Notes under the pieces: generated by a model
What the model was told of the DNA's origin: nothing
The model's input: only the letters and a program-made list of their open reading frames with translations
The model's database searches: none
Made by a program: the position numbers and the translations under genes
In this document: positions 5,775-6,931 of the stretch, one piece after another
Layout: each line of letters opens with the position of its first letter
Numbering within the stretch: the stretch's first letter is position 1
NCBI GenBank assembly: GCA_009726075.1
Contig: WLND01000086.1
Span: 1 to 6,931, forward strand
Length of the DNA: 6,931 nt
Direction of reading: 5' to 3'
DNA from: Actinomycetota bacterium
GTDB taxonomy: Bacteria > Actinomycetota > Actinomycetes > S36-B12

Positions 5775-6931
5775 TCACACCCCGCGCAGGGTCGGCCCCG
5801 CCTTCGCTGCCGAGGTCAGTGCCGAGATGACGAGGCGCAAGTGCGCGGCGTCGTCTTCACGGAGGAGCCCCGAGGTCACGCGGACGTGATGCGAGCGGGT
5901 CGGAGCGACCTCGAACGGGGTTCCAGGGGCGACGCGAACCCCCAGTGCGGCCAGCGTGACGAGGGCCGAGCGCTCATCGGCCACCTCGACCCACGCGTTG
6001 ATGCCATCGCCCATCGAGCTGGTCACGCCCTGGCCCGCAAGCCCAGCCCGAAGCGCGAGGCTGCGCACCGCATACGTCGATCGCGCACGCGTGACAGCCG
6101 CCACCGACGCGGGATCAGTGAGGAGTTCGACGAGGACCGCCTGCAGGAGCCGGCTCGTCCACCCTGGCCCGAGCATGCGACGGGCGACTAAGGGATCGAT
6201 GACGTCGGCGGCGCCGCCAACCGCCGCGATCCTCAAGTCCGGGCCGTGCGACTTCGAGTAGCTCCGAATGTGGATCGTGCGCTCAGGGAGGTGCTGACCC
6301 ACGCTCACGTCCTCGCCCGTCGCAATGTCACCGGAATGGTCGTCCTCGACGATCCACGCGGTCGTATCCGCGAGAATCGCGGCGATCTCGGCGCAGCGGG
6401 CCAGTGACATGTTGGTGCCCGTGGGGTTCTGGGCCCGAGGCTGGATGAACACTGCGACCGGATCGAGGGTCATGGCGTGCGCCAGCTCGACCAAGATCAT
6501 CCCCTCGCCATCGAGACCGACCGGAATGATCTCGGCTCCACTGCGTTCGAGCAGGTCGATCAACGGCGGGAATCCGGGATTCTCCATGACGACACGGTCG
6601 CCGAGTCGCACCACATGATCGACGATTCGCGACATCGCATCGAGCGCGCCATCGACGACGGTGAGCCGCATCGGCTCGAAGGGCCACGTGCTGCGGAGCA
6701 ACTCGGCGAGTTGCGGAAGCACCGGGTCGTCCAAGTAGCTCGTGGTCCACACCAGGGACCGCGTGGTCACGCGCTCGAGCGCCTCCCGCAGCAAGGGCAG
6801 GAGGCTCGGATCCGGAGTGCCCGTCGACAGGTCGAGTCCGTCGGCACCCGGAGCGGCCCCGATGCCCAGGTAGCGCGCAGGCAGGGCCGGCTCGACGGTG
6901 TTCTTGACGAAGGTGCCTGCCCGGCCACGCG
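5775..6931 (-). CDS. MocR/GabR-type transcriptional regulator (5' end cut by window edge)
   Basis: 384 codons are visible, and the frame stays open to the window edge. A TTG at 6794 is not a start, because upstream codons continue the protein. The first visible residues, RGRAGTFV, are the end of a GntR-type winged helix, so about 70-80 N-terminal residues are missing. A short linker leads into LDLSTGTPDPSLLP (32-45), then a type I PLP aminotransferase fold. Visible landmarks are NPTG (168-171), EDDHSGD (195-201), with D196 at the place that contacts the PLP ring nitrogen, SYSKSHGPDLR (223-233), with K226 as the Schiff-base lysine, and VRVTSG, with R350 as the likely carboxylate-binding arginine. 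Family members are transcription factors that use PLP to sense amino compounds rather than catalyse. Lying just upstream of the transporter and in the same direction, it is the likely regulator of the locus. The ligand is unknown, and GABA or a polyamine product is inferred. Confidence 0.9.
   Translation of the reverse strand, partial: RGRAGTFVKNTVEPALPARYLGIGAAPGADGLDLSTGTPDPSLLPLLREALERVTTRSLVWTTSYLDDPVLPQLAELLRSTWPFEPMRLTVVDGALDAMSRIVDHVVRLGDRVVMENPGFPPLIDLLERSGAEIIPVGLDGEGMILVELAHAMTLDPVAVFIQPRAQNPTGTNMSLARCAEIAAILADTTAWIVEDDHSGDIATGEDVSVGQHLPERTIHIRSYSKSHGPDLRIAAVGGAADVIDPLVARRMLGPGWTSRLLQAVLVELLTDPASVAAVTRARSTYAVRSLALRAGLAGQGVTSSMGDGINAWVEVADERSALVTLAALGVRVAPGTPFEVAPTRSHHVRVTSGLLREDDAAHLRLVISALTSAAKAGPTLRGV

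Noticed and set aside
4104..6191. A 695-codon open frame on the plus strand opposite potA, potD and the MocR gene
   Set aside because: The translation is low-complexity Arg/Ala/Val/Asp with no recognisable domain. It lies antisense to genes with intact motifs, and such frames are expected from the G/C third positions of high-GC genes.
1..6931. tRNA, rRNA, insertion sequence, CRISPR array, riboswitch, toxin-antitoxin or phage genes
   Set aside because: I saw no clover-leaf sequence, no array of regularly spaced repeats, no terminal inverted repeats with a transposase, and no leftover space large enough for such genes. The longest gap is 103 bases.

Overview
The window is a single co-directional block on the minus strand, and everything coding reads right to left. 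GC content is high (roughly 60-65 % by eye), and codon third positions are strongly G/C, so the other frames are full of spurious open reading frames. The high GC, the Tat-type lipoprotein signal on the binding protein, GTG starts and the protein flavour fit an actinomycete (Actinomycetota). That placement is inferred from style, not from a marker gene.

Layout in transcription order. (1) 6931-5775: a MocR/GabR-type regulator, meaning a GntR-family DNA-binding domain fused to an aminotransferase-like PLP domain. Its DNA-binding end is cut off by the window edge. (2) 5774-5679: a 96-nt gap with candidate operator repeats and a strong ribosome binding site. (3) 5678-4455: potD-like polyamine-binding lipoprotein. 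(4) A gap with a strong GC hairpin. (5) 4366-3197: potA-like ATPase. (6) 3191-2298: potB-like permease. (7) 2298-1501: potC-like permease, overlapping potB by one base. (8) 1485-1096: a RidA-family protein. (9) A 103-nt gap with three regularly spaced direct repeats. (10) 992-1: a PuuB-like FAD-dependent amine oxidoreductase whose 3' end lies outside the window.

Read together, this is a polyamine uptake-and-catabolism locus. PotD captures a polyamine (or similar cationic amine) outside the membrane. PotB and PotC form the channel and PotA drives it. The flavoprotein probably oxidises the imported amine or its gamma-glutamyl derivative, and the RidA-like protein probably deals with reactive imine/enamine products. 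The MocR protein is the obvious candidate regulator, with an amino-group ligand such as GABA or a polyamine-derived amine as its signal.

Every protein family here is known, and I found no undescribed system. The parts most worth a second look are regulatory. A GAGTG-type motif sits in all three substantial non-coding gaps and only once within the genes in that orientation. A direct repeat lies upstream of potD, and a perfect GC hairpin lies between potD and potA. The RidA homologue also lacks the family's catalytic arginine, and the MocR protein belongs to a variant with an altered PLP site. There are no RNA genes, insertion sequences, CRISPR arrays or origins that I can see.
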